Both the position numbers and the translations under genes were made by a program. Under the pieces are notes generated by a model. The model was not told where the DNA came from, made no database searches, and worked only from the letters and a program-made list of their open reading frames with translations. This document shows, one piece after another, positions 25,845 to 35,228 of a DNA stretch of 64,000 nucleotides. The DNA is from Sphingomonas sp. HF-S4 (GTDB lineage: Bacteria; Pseudomonadota; Alphaproteobacteria; Sphingomonadales; Sphingomonadaceae). Positions within the stretch are counted from its first letter, which is position 1. Every line of letters begins with the position of its first letter. The stretch lies in assembly GCF_032911445.1 (NCBI RefSeq), contig NZ_JAWJEJ010000001.1:124001-188000 (forward strand). The letters are read 5' to 3'.

Positions 25845-27494
25845 ATGGAACGGCTGGGACGGTACAGGATCGAGGCGCGGATCGGCGAAGGCGCGATGGC
25901 GGACGTGTATCGCGCGCTCGACCCCGATATCGGCCGCACGGTGGCGATAAAGGCGCTCAAGCCCGATTATCGCCGCGATCCTGAACTCGGCGCGCGCTTC
26001 CTGCGCGAGGCGCGAGCGGCGGGCGCGCTCAATCATCCCAATATCGCGACGATCTACGACGTCGGCGAGGCCGATGGCGTGCCGTACATCGCAATGGAAC
26101 TGGTCGAGGGACGGCCGCTCGATACCGTGCTCCAGGCGCAGGGGCGGATGCCGTTCGAGCGCGTGCTGGCGCTCGGCGCGCAGTTGAGCGACGCGCTCGC
26201 ATATGCGCATGCGCAGGGCATCGTCCACCGCGACGTCAAGCCTTCGAACATCCTGCTGTCTTCGGACGGCAAGACCGCCAAGCTGCTCGATTTCGGCGTG
26301 GCGCGGACCAGCGATTGCGATGGCCAGCTGGCGCGCACCCAGGCCGGACAGATGATCGGCACGCCGCGTTACATGAGCCCCGAACAGGCGCTCGGGCTGC
26401 CGGTCGATGCGCGTTCCGACCTGTTTTCGCTGGGCGCGGTGCTTTACGAGATGGTCACCGGCAACACCGCGTTCGACGCGACCGGGCTCGCCACGCTTGC
26501 GTTGCAGATCGCGAAGGAGCGCGTGACACCGATCGAGCGATCGGCTGCCGATTGCCCGCCCGGGCTGCGCCAGATCATCGAGAAATCGCTCGCCAAGAAG
26601 CCCGACCAGCGTTTCGCCGATGGTGGGCAGTTGCTCCAGGCGCTGCGGCGCGAGACTGCGGCGCTGAGTGCCGAGGATAGCGTGACGCGGCGTGGTATCT
26701 CGCTGCGGTTCAAGCTGCCCTTCGCGCTGGTAAGCATCACGCTGATCGCGCTGCTGCTCAGCATCTCGGCAATCCTGACGCGCCAGCAGCGCGCGCTCGA
26801 ACATATGGCGGTGACGTCGGGCGAGACGATCGCGACCTTCGTCGCCAAGAACGCCGCGGTGCTGCTCGCCGACAATGCAGGGCTGCCGGCGGCCGAGCAG
26901 GACTGGGCGCCGCTCCAGGCCTTCGTCACCGCCGCCAGCCAGGACGGCGGGGTGCGCGGGATCGTCGTCGTCGATGCCGGCGGCACGATCCGCGCGGCGA
27001 GCGACGGGCGTCGCGTCGGCCAGCATTATGCTCGGCCGAGCGGCGAGGAGCGCCTTAGCGACGCGGTGACTAATGCAAATGATGGAAGGGGTGGCGCGCT
27101 GCGCTTCATCCGGCCGATCCGCTATGCCGGCGCCGATTTCGGACAGGTCGATATGCTGCTGCCGCGCACCTCGCTCGACGCGGCGATGGCCAATGCGCGG
27201 ATGCTGCTGATCGTGCTCGCCGGGATCATCATGACCGTGGTGAGCGTGATCGGCTATCTGAGCGGCGCGACGGTGGTGCGGCCGCTGCGCCGGCTTCAGG
27301 CGAGCTTCGACGAGGCGCGGGCGAGCGGCTTCGCGCTGCGTATCTCGCATCGCCGCCGCGACGAGATCGGCGCGCTGTTCGACGGGTTCAACCGGCTTGC
27401 CGCCGAGACCGAGCCGAAGCTCCAGGGCGCCCAGGCTCAAGCGCCGGCGCTCGAGGCCACCTGCATCCAGATCGCCCCCAAGCGAGCCGCGTAA
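25845..27494 (+). CDS. transmembrane Ser/Thr protein kinase with HAMP domain
   Basis: 549-residue Hanks-type kinase. The kinase domain (about 5-270) has a glycine loop GEGAMADVY, the VAIK lysine, catalytic loop HRDVKPSN, DFGVA and GTPRYMSPEQ. A membrane helix (about 288-308, LPFALVSITLIALLLSI) leads to an extracytoplasmic region (about 310-450), then a second helix (MLLIVLAGIIMTVVSVIGYL) and a HAMP-like segment near the C-terminus. This two-helix plus HAMP layout resembles sensor proteins more than the usual PASTA kinases. It is followed with no gap by an FHA gene and then a phosphatase, the arrangement of type VI secretion PpkA-Fha-PppA modules. Confidence 0.92.
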   Translation: MERLGRYRIEARIGEGAMADVYRALDPDIGRTVAIKALKPDYRRDPELGARFLREARAAGALNHPNIATIYDVGEADGVPYIAMELVEGRPLDTVLQAQGRMPFERVLALGAQLSDALAYAHAQGIVHRDVKPSNILLSSDGKTAKLLDFGVARTSDCDGQLARTQAGQMIGTPRYMSPEQALGLPVDARSDLFSLGAVLYEMVTGNTAFDATGLATLALQIAKERVTPIERSAADCPPGLRQIIEKSLAKKPDQRFADGGQLLQALRRETAALSAEDSVTRRGISLRFKLPFALVSITLIALLLSISAILTRQQRALEHMAVTSGETIATFVAKNAAVLLADNAGLPAAEQDWAPLQAFVTAASQDGGVRGIVVVDAGGTIRAASDGRRVGQHYARPSGEERLSDAVTNANDGRGGALRFIRPIRYAGADFGQVDMLLPRTSLDAAMANARMLLIVLAGIIMTVVSVIGYLSGATVVRPLRRLQASFDEARASGFALRISHRRRDEIGALFDGFNRLAAETEPKLQGAQAQAPALEATCIQIAPKRAA

Positions 27495-28487
27495 ATGTAC
27501 ATGCTCCAGCTATTCGACGTCGACGACAGCGTCCAGCCGATCGACGCGCGGCTGCTGCGCGACGGGGCGATTCGCATCGGCCGCGATACCCAGTGCGACT
27601 GGCCGATCGCCGATCCCGACCGGGCACTGTCGCGCGAGCATTGCGAAGTCGCAGTGTCGGCCGACGGGCTGATCGTCCGCCCGATCGGCACCAATGGCGT
27701 GTTCGACGATTCGACGGGCGACCGGCTGCCCGATCTGGTCGACGTGCCGGTCGAGATTCCTTTTACGCTGCGGATGGGGCGCTTCCGTATCGCGGCGACG
27801 CGCGCACCGCTTGACGACGAGGTTACCGATACGACGCGGACGATGGTGCTGACCCCGCCGCTCGGCGCCTCGACTTCGGTTCCGACCGACTGGAGCGACG
27901 CGCAGCCGCTGGCAGCATCAGGGGGCGAATCGCTGTTGGAGGCATTCTGCCGAGGCGCGGGGCTCGACGCCTCGCTGCTGTCGGGCGAGGAGCCGGCCGA
28001 GGTGATGGAGCGCGCGGGCGCGGTCTATCGGCAGATGGTGCTCGGGATCGCCGATTTGATGGTCGAGCGGGATCGCGCGCGCGGGCGCTACAATCTCAGC
28101 CGCACGACGATCGGCGGCACCGGCAACAATCCGTTCAAATGGGCGCCGACCCAGCGGCTGGCGATCGACCTGCTGTTGTCGGGCGTAGGCGGGTTCCTGT
28201 CCGGCCCCGCGGCGATCGGCAGTTCGCTCCAGGACGTGAAGCGGCATTTGATCGCGACCTTTGCCGGGCTCCAGGCCTCGCTGCGCCAGGCGGTCTCGAG
28301 CTTCGACCCCAAGGATATCGATGCGGCGGTGGCGAAGAACGGCTCGCTGCTCAAGAGCAAGCACGCCCTGCAAAGCCAGGAGATCGAGATGCGGCACGCC
28401 GATCTGGTGCGCCAGCTGGAGGGCGAGGAGGGGACGCTCGACCGCGCCTTCGTCCAGGCCTATGCCGCTGCCGAGCAGAGCAAATGA
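27495..28487 (+). CDS. FHA protein of the TagH/ImpI type
   Basis: 330-residue protein. The N-terminal FHA domain (about 15-105) binds phosphothreonine; its key residues lie in IRIGRDTQCDWPIAD, SREHCEV and the asparagine of GTNGVFDD. The C-terminal part (about 145-290: FCRGAGLDASLL, RAGAVYRQMVLGIADLM, NNPFKW, GPAAIGSSLQDVKRHLIATFAG) matches the domain found in type VI secretion-associated FHA proteins. It starts directly at the kinase stop and overlaps the phosphatase by 4 nt. Likely a target or adaptor of the kinase. No type VI structural genes are in the window. Confidence 0.88.
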   Translation: MYMLQLFDVDDSVQPIDARLLRDGAIRIGRDTQCDWPIADPDRALSREHCEVAVSADGLIVRPIGTNGVFDDSTGDRLPDLVDVPVEIPFTLRMGRFRIAATRAPLDDEVTDTTRTMVLTPPLGASTSVPTDWSDAQPLAASGGESLLEAFCRGAGLDASLLSGEEPAEVMERAGAVYRQMVLGIADLMVERDRARGRYNLSRTTIGGTGNNPFKWAPTQRLAIDLLLSGVGGFLSGPAAIGSSLQDVKRHLIATFAGLQASLRQAVSSFDPKDIDAAVAKNGSLLKSKHALQSQEIEMRHADLVRQLEGEEGTLDRAFVQAYAAAEQSK

Positions 28488-29203
28488 GGTTGGGCCTGGC
28501 GCGATCCCAAGACATCGAAGCGTTCCGCTCCGTCTCCCGCAGCCATGTCGGGCGCGTGCGCCAGGTCAACGAGGATCGCGTGCTCGACCGGCCCGATCGC
28601 GGGTTGTGGGCAGTCGCCGACGGGATGGGCGGACACCGCGGCGGCGACATCGCCGCCGAGCTGGCGATCGCGGCGCTGCGCGGGGTTGCCGATGCTGACT
28701 CGCCGGTTCGCGGCGAGGCGATCCTCGCCGCGCTCGAAAGTGCCAATGGCCAAATACTGGCACGGAGCGAGGCGGCCGGCGGCGTGATCGGATCGACGAT
28801 CGTCGCGCTCCATGTCGCCGAGGGTGAGGCGCAGATTTTCTGGGCAGGGGACAGCCGTGCATATCGGGCGCGGGACGGGCGCTGGGAGCAGGCCACGCGC
28901 GACCACAGCCTGGTCCAGCAGCTGGTTGACGAAGGGCTAATCGATCGCGAACAGGCCAGGCGGCATCCGCAGGCGCATGTCATTACGCGGGCGCTGGGGG
29001 TCGAAGGTAAAGTCGAGGTCGAGCGCGTATCGTTTGCAGTCGAGCCGGGCGACGTGCTGCTGCTCTGCTCGGATGGACTCAGCCGGTCGCTGGGTGGCAA
29101 TGGCACGGGAGCGGATGAGCAGGCGGCCGAGCGGTTGCTTACCGAAGCGCTCGAAAAGGACGGCAGCGACAATATCACCTTTGTGCTGGTTGGGATCGGC
29201 TGA
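28484..29203 (+). CDS. PP2C-family Ser/Thr protein phosphatase
   Basis: 239-residue bacterial PP2C (Stp/PppA type). Metal- and phosphate-binding motifs are all visible: VGRVRQVNEDRVL, AVADGMGGHRGGD, GSTIVALHV, FWAGDSRAYR, DHSLVQQLVDEG, VITRALG, LLLCSDGLSR and SDNITFVLV. The ATG at 28484 overlaps the FHA gene stop (ATGA). It would reverse phosphorylation by the kinase at 25845. Last gene of the module, followed by a long palindrome. Confidence 0.93.
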   Translation: MRLGLARSQDIEAFRSVSRSHVGRVRQVNEDRVLDRPDRGLWAVADGMGGHRGGDIAAELAIAALRGVADADSPVRGEAILAALESANGQILARSEAAGGVIGSTIVALHVAEGEAQIFWAGDSRAYRARDGRWEQATRDHSLVQQLVDEGLIDREQARRHPQAHVITRALGVEGKVEVERVSFAVEPGDVLLLCSDGLSRSLGGNGTGADEQAAERLLTEALEKDGSDNITFVLVGIG

Positions 29204-29211
29204 CCCACCCA

Positions 29212-29288
29212 CCGTTCGTTTCGAGCGAAGTCGAGAAACCGGGCCGGGCCCTTCGTAGGCGTTTCTCGACTTCGCTCGAAACGAACGG
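29212..29288. repeat. 28-bp perfect palindrome between convergent genes
   Basis: Arms 29212-29239 and 29261-29288 are perfectly complementary with a 21-nt loop; the core is TTTCGAGCGAAGTCGAGAAAC. It fills the space between the convergent phosphatase and aldehyde dehydrogenase genes and could act as a two-way terminator. The sequence is of a kind dispersed in proteobacterial genomes. Confidence 0.85.
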
Positions 29289-29312
29289 AAGGATAAACGC
29301 TAGCCCCCGGCC

Positions 29313-30737
29313 CTACGCGAACACCCCCACCACCGACTTGACCTCGAGAAACTCAGCAAGCCCGAACTTGCCGTGCTCGCGACCGTTGCCCGATTGCTTG
29401 TAGCCGCCAAAGGGCAGGTTCGGATCGGGTTGGCCGCCATTGACATAGACCATGCCGGCACGCAGCCGCGGGGCGACGCGGCGAACGCTCTCGGCATCGC
29501 CGAATACCACGGCCGACAGCCCGTAATCGGTGTCGTTGGCGATGCGGATCGCGTCTTCCTCGTCGTCGTAGGGAATGATCGTCACCACCGGTCCGAAAAT
29601 CTCCTCGCGCGCGATCGTCATGTCGTTGCGGACGTTCGAGAAGAGAGTCGGCTTGACGAAATAGCCGGTCTCGATGCCGTCGGGGCGGCCGGGGCCGCCG
29701 GTCTCGAGCTTGGCGCCCTCCTCGAGCCCCTTGGCGATCAGGCCCTGGATCTTGTCCCATTGGGTCCTGTTGACCACCGGGCCGATATGGCGGCCCTCTT
29801 CGGCGGGATCGCCGGTCTGGGTGGCCTTCATCGTCTCGGCGGCGATCGCGGCAGCCTGGTCCTGAAGATGCCGGGGTACCAGCAGGCGGGCAGGGGCGAT
29901 GCAGCTCTGCCCCGAATTCATCAGCACGCTGAACAGCGTCCCCGGCACCGCCTTGGCGAGGTCGGCGCTCTCCAGCACCAGCGACGGCGACTTGCCGCCC
30001 AGTTCCTGGTGGACGCGCTTGACCGTGTCGGCGGCATTCTTGGCGACGAGCACGCCGGCGCGAGTCGATCCGGTGAAGCTCACCATGTCGACGCCCTTGT
30101 GCGTCGAGAGCGCGGTGCCCACGCCGGGTCCGTCGCCGTTGACGAGGTTGAACACGCCGGCGGGGACGCCCGCGGCGTCTAGCACTTCGGCGAAGATCGC
30201 GGCGCAGGCCGGCGCTTCTTCCGAGGGCTTGAGCACCATCGTGCATCCGGCGGCGAGCGCGGGGGCGACCTTCGAGACGATCTGGTTGAGCGGCCAGTTC
30301 CACGGCGTGATCATCGCGACCACGCCAATGCCCTCGTGGACGACCAGGCTTTTGCCGATCCTCTCCTCGAAGGCAAAGCTGCGCAGCGCCTCGATCGCCG
30401 CCTTGAAGTGGCCGATCCCGCTGCCGACCTGCGCGGTCCTGGCGAGGCTTAGCGGGGCGCCCATCTCCAGGCTGATCGCCTCGGCCATGTCGGCGGCGCG
30501 GGCCTTGTACGCGTCGAGGATGCGCTCGATCAGCGCGATGCGCTCGTCGACGCTGGTGCGCGAGAAGCTCTCGAACGCACGCCTCGCGGCGGCGACGGCC
30601 TTGTCGACATCCGCGGCGGAACCCAGCGTGATCTCGGAGACGGGCGCTTCGGTGGCGGGGTTGATGACCTGGTGGACGGTGCCGCCGTCGCTCGCAACCC
30701 AGGCGCCGTCGATATAGTGCTTCAGGTGACTGCGCAT
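29313..30737 (-). CDS. NAD(P)-dependent aldehyde dehydrogenase
   Basis: 474-residue aldehyde dehydrogenase. Motifs: TPWNWPLNQ (cofactor site), FTGSTRAGVLVAK, catalytic glutamate in QELGGKSPSLVLE, catalytic cysteine in NSGQSCIAPARLL, and EEIFGPVVTIIPY. GGAGAGGCGG precedes the ATG at 30737; upstream extension to 30893 is not needed. Substrate not predictable. Single gene. Confidence 0.92.
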   Translation of the reverse strand: MRSHLKHYIDGAWVASDGGTVHQVINPATEAPVSEITLGSAADVDKAVAAARRAFESFSRTSVDERIALIERILDAYKARAADMAEAISLEMGAPLSLARTAQVGSGIGHFKAAIEALRSFAFEERIGKSLVVHEGIGVVAMITPWNWPLNQIVSKVAPALAAGCTMVLKPSEEAPACAAIFAEVLDAAGVPAGVFNLVNGDGPGVGTALSTHKGVDMVSFTGSTRAGVLVAKNAADTVKRVHQELGGKSPSLVLESADLAKAVPGTLFSVLMNSGQSCIAPARLLVPRHLQDQAAAIAAETMKATQTGDPAEEGRHIGPVVNRTQWDKIQGLIAKGLEEGAKLETGGPGRPDGIETGYFVKPTLFSNVRNDMTIAREEIFGPVVTIIPYDDEEDAIRIANDTDYGLSAVVFGDAESVRRVAPRLRAGMVYVNGGQPDPNLPFGGYKQSGNGREHGKFGLAEFLEVKSVVGVFA

Positions 30738-30822
30738 CCGCCTCTCCGATTCGAACTTCCGGTATGGTGGACTAAATGGCGGGCGGGTGCGTCGGTTGCA
30801 AGCCGCGGTCAGCGCGATAGGA

Positions 30823-31617
30823 CTATTGTGAGGTCGGCGCCGCTGGCGACACCGGTGCAGGTGCAGGCACTTTTGCAGGCTTCTTTGCAGCACCGTTCGC
30901 GGGTTTCTGAGCGAAATCCACAGCCTGGTCGCGGAGCTCCTTGGTATCCTCGTCGATGTCCACCCCCTTCTCGGTCGCGGACTGATTGATCAGCGAGCGC
31001 ATGCCGAGGTTCGTGCAATAACGCGCGTAATCCCGGATTATCGACTGGGCTCGCGAGTAGGTGGTGGGGAGCGTTTTGGCTCCAAGCGCGCGGACCTTGT
31101 AATTCTCTTGGGCGGAGCGAACGAGCTTCTGCACATTCGAAAGCTCAGGGGCGATCAAGAACGCCTCGTCATAGTTGCGCCATGCAGAATCGGCGAAGCC
31201 GAAGCTGGCCGCGAAGGCGGCTATGACATCCTTGCCGGCGCCGAAAGCGGTGAGCAGGGCGTTCGAGCCTGTGCCGATGTCGTTCGTCAGGGAACGTCCA
31301 TATCGCCGTCGCATTGCGCTCTCGACCGTCTTGTTGAGAAAGCGATCGCAATAGGCGTCACCGAGATTGAACCCTGCTTCCAGATACGCCTTGGCGCTCC
31401 CGTCTGGAATTTTGGCAATAGTTTTACCATCCTTGCCGATCGAGGAGCGAAGCAGCAGGTAATCTGCTACCAGGAAGTCGTCTTCGCCCTTGTTGTTGTC
31501 GCGAGCATCGACGAACACAGCGGTCGGGTTTTTGGGCGTGCCGAGCGCATTGTTCAGATTGGTCGAGGCGCAGCCGCCGAGAAGGGCTAGCGGAATGCCT
31601 AGAAGAGCGGATTTCAT
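30823..31617 (-). CDS. lipoprotein of unknown function
   Basis: 264-residue predicted lipoprotein; the start at 31617 follows GGGGGA by 5 nt and the signal peptide ends ALLGGC (good lipobox). The mature part is helical (LQ, RSAQENYKVRALGAKTL, QSIIRDYARYCTNLGMRSL) with two further cysteines, and ends in an Ala/Pro/Lys-rich tail. No family recognised. Codon use is less GC-rich than in the flanking genes, which may mean acquisition. Confidence 0.7.
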   Translation of the reverse strand: MKSALLGIPLALLGGCASTNLNNALGTPKNPTAVFVDARDNNKGEDDFLVADYLLLRSSIGKDGKTIAKIPDGSAKAYLEAGFNLGDAYCDRFLNKTVESAMRRRYGRSLTNDIGTGSNALLTAFGAGKDVIAAFAASFGFADSAWRNYDEAFLIAPELSNVQKLVRSAQENYKVRALGAKTLPTTYSRAQSIIRDYARYCTNLGMRSLINQSATEKGVDIDEDTKELRDQAVDFAQKPANGAAKKPAKVPAPAPVSPAAPTSQ

Positions 31618-31725
31618 TTTCTTCCCCCTGACCGGATTGGGCTCGACCCAAGCAAGGAAGATAAGCGGTCCGCTGTTTGGTGTTTGTGAGAAAGCGCACA
31701 GGCGCGTTTCGGCCACGATGCTCAA

Positions 31726-31761
31726 GCAAAACGCCCGGGCCTTTCGACCCGGGCGTTTTGC
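31726..31761. terminator. bidirectional terminator after glnA
   Basis: Perfect 14-bp stem (31726-31739 against 31748-31761) with an 8-nt loop and A/T runs at both ends (CAAAA and TTTTG). It lies 22 nt past the glnA stop and 109 nt upstream of the lipoprotein start, so it separates the two genes. Confidence 0.85.
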
Positions 31762-31782
31762 TGTCCGTGCTGATCGCGGAGA

Positions 31783-33195
31783 TCAGCCCGAATAATACAT
31801 GTCGTATTCGACTGGGCTCGGCGTCATCTCCCAACGGGCGACTTCGGCGCGCTTGATCTCGACATAAGCGGCGATCTGGTCGCGGGTAAACACGTCGCCC
31901 TTGAGCAGGAAGTCCTGATCGGCCTCGAGGCTGTCGAGCGCTTCGCGGAGCGAGGCGCAGACGGTCGGGACCTGCTCGAGTTCTGCCGGCGGCAGGTCGT
32001 ACAGGTTCTTGTCCATCGGGTCGCCTGGATGGATGCGGTTCTGGATACCGTCGAGGCCGGCCATCAGCAGCGCTGCGTAGCAGAGATACGGATTGGCGAG
32101 CGCATCGGGGAAGCGGAATTCGACGCGCTTGGCCTTGGCGCCGGTGCCGTACGGGATGCGGCACGAAGCCGAGCGGTTGCGCGAGGAGTACGCGAGCAGC
32201 ACGGGGGCTTCATAGCCCGGGACTAGCCGCTTGTAGCTGTTGGTCGACGGGTTGGTGAAGGCGTTGAGCGCCTTGGCATGCTTGATCACGCCGCCGATGA
32301 AATACAGGCACATGTCGCTCAGGCCCGCATAGCCGTTGCCGGCAAACAGCGGATTGCCCTTATCCCAGATCGAGATGTGGGTGTGCATGCCGCTGCCGTT
32401 ATCTTCCTTGATCGGCTTGGGCATGAACGTCGCGGTCTTGCCATAGGCATGCGCGACCTGGTGCACGACATACTTGTAGATCTGCATGCGATCGGCGGTC
32501 TGGACCAGCGTGCCGAAGGTCAGGCCGAGCTCGTGTTGCGCGGCGGCGACTTCGTGGTGGTGCTTGTCGCAGGGCAGGCCCATTTCGAGCATCGTTGCCA
32601 CCATCTCGCCGCGGATGTCGACGGCGCTGTCGACCGGGGCGACGGGGAAATAGCCACCCTTGGCGCGCGGACGGTGGCCGAGATTGCCGGCCTCATATTC
32701 CTTGCCCGAATTGCCCGGCAGTTCGATGTCGTCGATCGCGTAATAGCTGGTCGAATAGCTGTTCTCGAAGCGGACGTCGTCGAACATGAAGAACTCGGCC
32801 TCGGGGCCGACATAGACGGTGTCGCCGATGCCCAGCGTCTGGAGATAGGCCTCCGAGCGCTTGGCGGTCGAGCGCGGGTCGCGCGAATAGAGCTCGCCGG
32901 TCGAAGGCTCGACGACGTCGCAGACCAGGATCAGCATTGGCGTGGCCGAGAAAGGATCGACCCAGACCGCATCGAGATCGGGCTTGAGGATCATGTCGGA
33001 CTCGTTGATCGCCTTCCAGCCCTCGATCGAAGAGCCGTCGAACATCAGGCCGTCAGTCAGCTCGTCCTCGCCGATTACCCCGGCGACCATGGTGAGGTGC
33101 TGCCACTTGCCCTTGGGGTCGGTGAAGCGAAGATCGATCCATTCGATCTCCTGGTCCTTCACCATCTTCAGGATGTCATTGGCCGAGTTCGCCAT
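31783..33195 (-). CDS. glnA: glutamine synthetase type I
   Basis: 470-residue dodecameric glutamine synthetase, making glutamine from glutamate, ammonia and ATP. Marks: [43 protein letters not shown], and the adenylylation tyrosine in the NLYDLPPAE segment near residue 400, showing it is of the regulated (GlnE-modified) class. The glnB gene lies 93 nt upstream on the same strand, behind a sigma-54 promoter, so both are likely one nitrogen-controlled operon. Confidence 0.97.
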   Translation of the reverse strand: MANSANDILKMVKDQEIEWIDLRFTDPKGKWQHLTMVAGVIGEDELTDGLMFDGSSIEGWKAINESDMILKPDLDAVWVDPFSATPMLILVCDVVEPSTGELYSRDPRSTAKRSEAYLQTLGIGDTVYVGPEAEFFMFDDVRFENSYSTSYYAIDDIELPGNSGKEYEAGNLGHRPRAKGGYFPVAPVDSAVDIRGEMVATMLEMGLPCDKHHHEVAAAQHELGLTFGTLVQTADRMQIYKYVVHQVAHAYGKTATFMPKPIKEDNGSGMHTHISIWDKGNPLFAGNGYAGLSDMCLYFIGGVIKHAKALNAFTNPSTNSYKRLVPGYEAPVLLAYSSRNRSASCRIPYGTGAKAKRVEFRFPDALANPYLCYAALLMAGLDGIQNRIHPGDPMDKNLYDLPPAELEQVPTVCASLREALDSLEADQDFLLKGDVFTRDQIAAYVEIKRAEVARWEMTPSPVEYDMYYSG

Positions 33196-33288
33196 GGTAG
33201 ATGCCCTTTCGCTCTCTTTCGTGGGCCCGACGAATCGGGCAATAAAATTACCTGTTTGCGCGCTGCAATATTACAGTGCTGCGCCGCG

Positions 33289-33774
<486 letters not shown>

Positions 33775-33812
33775 TCATTCGGCGGCACGAAGGCTCCCCA
33801 AGCGCAATATAT

Positions 33813-33824
33813 TCACATATGTGA
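33813..33824. promoter_or_regulatory. 12-bp palindrome TCACATATGTGA
   Basis: Perfect palindrome in an AT-rich patch 59 nt upstream of the small gene at 33884. It could be an operator or promoter part; the sequence matches no regulator I can name firmly. Confidence 0.25.
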
Positions 33825-33883
33825 TGGAACCGGAGGCTAATCTTCACGTTTGCGCATCCGAAACGAGCATCGCGGAGTATTGC

Positions 33884-34105
33884 ATGCAGCTTTGGCCGAT
33901 GGACGAGCCGGCCGAGATCCGGCGCAGTCACGACAGCAGGACCGTGGCGAAGGGACCTCTGGTGATCATGGCCCACGGCCTGCTGGCAATCGCGGACGAC
34001 GCGCGCGACGGCTATCGGATCTGCAGCGCGATTGGCGAGCTCGATGCCGAGCAGGCAGAGGAAGCGCTGCGGCGGTGGACGGTGCCGCGCTACCACGCGG
34101 CCTGA
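33884..34105 (+). CDS. small protein of unknown function
   Basis: 73-residue protein (MQLWPMDEPAEIRRSHDSRT...; ends RRWTVPRYHAA) with no signal peptide. CGGAG lies 7 nt before the ATG. A longer in-frame version from 33824 (MEPEANLHVCA) is possible. The sequence looks like a compact alpha/beta domain (KGPLVIMAHGLLAIADDARDGYR) but I recognise no family. Divergent from glnB. Confidence 0.55.
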   Translation: MQLWPMDEPAEIRRSHDSRTVAKGPLVIMAHGLLAIADDARDGYRICSAIGELDAEQAEEALRRWTVPRYHAA

Positions 34106-34241
34106 ACGCGCGACCGGCCGAGCGCAGCGGCGCTCGCCTCGCGGCGCCGAGTGTATTAGACATCAGCACCGGAAATCATCGGGGTGGGGCGCGGGGGCGC
34201 TGCCGCACCTCCGTTAAGGCAAGCGTTCAGGGGGATCCGTA

Positions 34242-35186
34242 ATGACGATTCGCAAGTTCTTCGCGCTCGGCGCTGCAGTGGCGACGCTGATGCTCGGTGC
34301 CACGCCGGCGGCGGCGCAATTCGGTGGGCTGGGGGGTCTCGCCAAGAAGGCGGGCATCAGCATGCCGAGCCTGCAAAAGGCACCGATTTCCACCAGCCTG
34401 CCCGACGCCAAATGGGGCGACGCAAGCAAGGACGGCTTCACCCCGCGCGAGCCAAAGCGCAATCTCGCGACGCTCCAGCGCACGCCGAATGGCGGATTCG
34501 TGCTGCAAGCCGGCTATTATGAATTCCACGACCAGAGCTATTGCCTCCATGCCGGCACCCACGGGCCTGGCGGCGGCGACGGCTATCTGTTCGGCCCGAC
34601 CAAGGGGGCGGCCCAAGATGCAGTGACGACGATCCTGCGCAACTCGGTCAATCATCCCGAGATCAGCCAGCAAAAGATCCAGACCCTGCTCTGGGCGATC
34701 GTCGCGCGGGCCAAATTCGAGGACTTGTCGAGCGAGCACAAGGTGGTCGCGGCGGCGTTGCTCAGCCCGCGCCAGCTCGCTGCGCTCAACCGTAACGCGC
34801 TCGACATGCTCACCCGCGGACCGATCGCCGACAATCTGCCGAGCGGAGTGCGCCAGGTGCTACAGGCCGAGGCGGACCTGCGGCGCATGCTCGCTTCGCC
34901 TGGCACCAGCTTCGCCGATCTCGAAGCGGTAGCGGTGCTCGCCGGCGCGGCGGGAATCGGGCCGGGCAGCCAGGACGTGCCCTCCGGTCGCTGGAGCGCG
35001 CATCCGGATGGCTATTGGATTCGCTATTTGCCGCAGGGCTATAGCAACACCGTGGTCAACATCTGGGTGCCCCAGGGCAGCGCGGGCGTGGGCAAGGAAT
35101 ATGATCCGGCGACGCACATTGCCGTGCCGGGGAACACCAACCGCCAGCGGCTCGCCCAGTCGGGCCGGGCCTATGGGGGGCATTGA
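34242..35186 (+). CDS. secreted protein of unknown function
   Basis: 314-residue exported protein; signal peptide of about 26 residues ending PAAAQ. The middle is helical and contains HEISQQKIQ-like and DLSSEHKVVAAALLS segments; the C-terminal part has a Gly/Trp/Tyr-rich stretch (GYWIRYLPQGYSNTVVNIWVPQGSAG) typical of extracellular proteins. I recognise no family. Convergent with map across a short palindrome. Confidence 0.7.
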   Translation: MTIRKFFALGAAVATLMLGATPAAAQFGGLGGLAKKAGISMPSLQKAPISTSLPDAKWGDASKDGFTPREPKRNLATLQRTPNGGFVLQAGYYEFHDQSYCLHAGTHGPGGGDGYLFGPTKGAAQDAVTTILRNSVNHPEISQQKIQTLLWAIVARAKFEDLSSEHKVVAAALLSPRQLAALNRNALDMLTRGPIADNLPSGVRQVLQAEADLRRMLASPGTSFADLEAVAVLAGAAGIGPGSQDVPSGRWSAHPDGYWIRYLPQGYSNTVVNIWVPQGSAGVGKEYDPATHIAVPGNTNRQRLAQSGRAYGGH

Positions 35187-35195
35187 GCCCTAAAA

Positions 35196-35223
35196 CTCCC
35201 CTTCCTGCGTGCAGGGAGGGGAG
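35196..35223. terminator. GC-rich hairpin between convergent genes
   Basis: Arms 35196-35207 and 35212-35223 pair at 11 of 12 positions (CTCCCCTTCCTG / CAGGGAGGGGAG). It lies between the secreted protein and map, both ending here, so it probably terminates both; it resembles the repeat at 62331-62483. Confidence 0.6.
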
Positions 35224-35228
35224 CAGGA

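Noticed and set aside
33813..33824. FNR or CRP site
   Set aside because: TCACATATGTGA lacks the TTGAT-N4-ATCAA layout of FNR and has the CRP half-sites in the wrong orientation and spacing; kept only as an unnamed palindrome.
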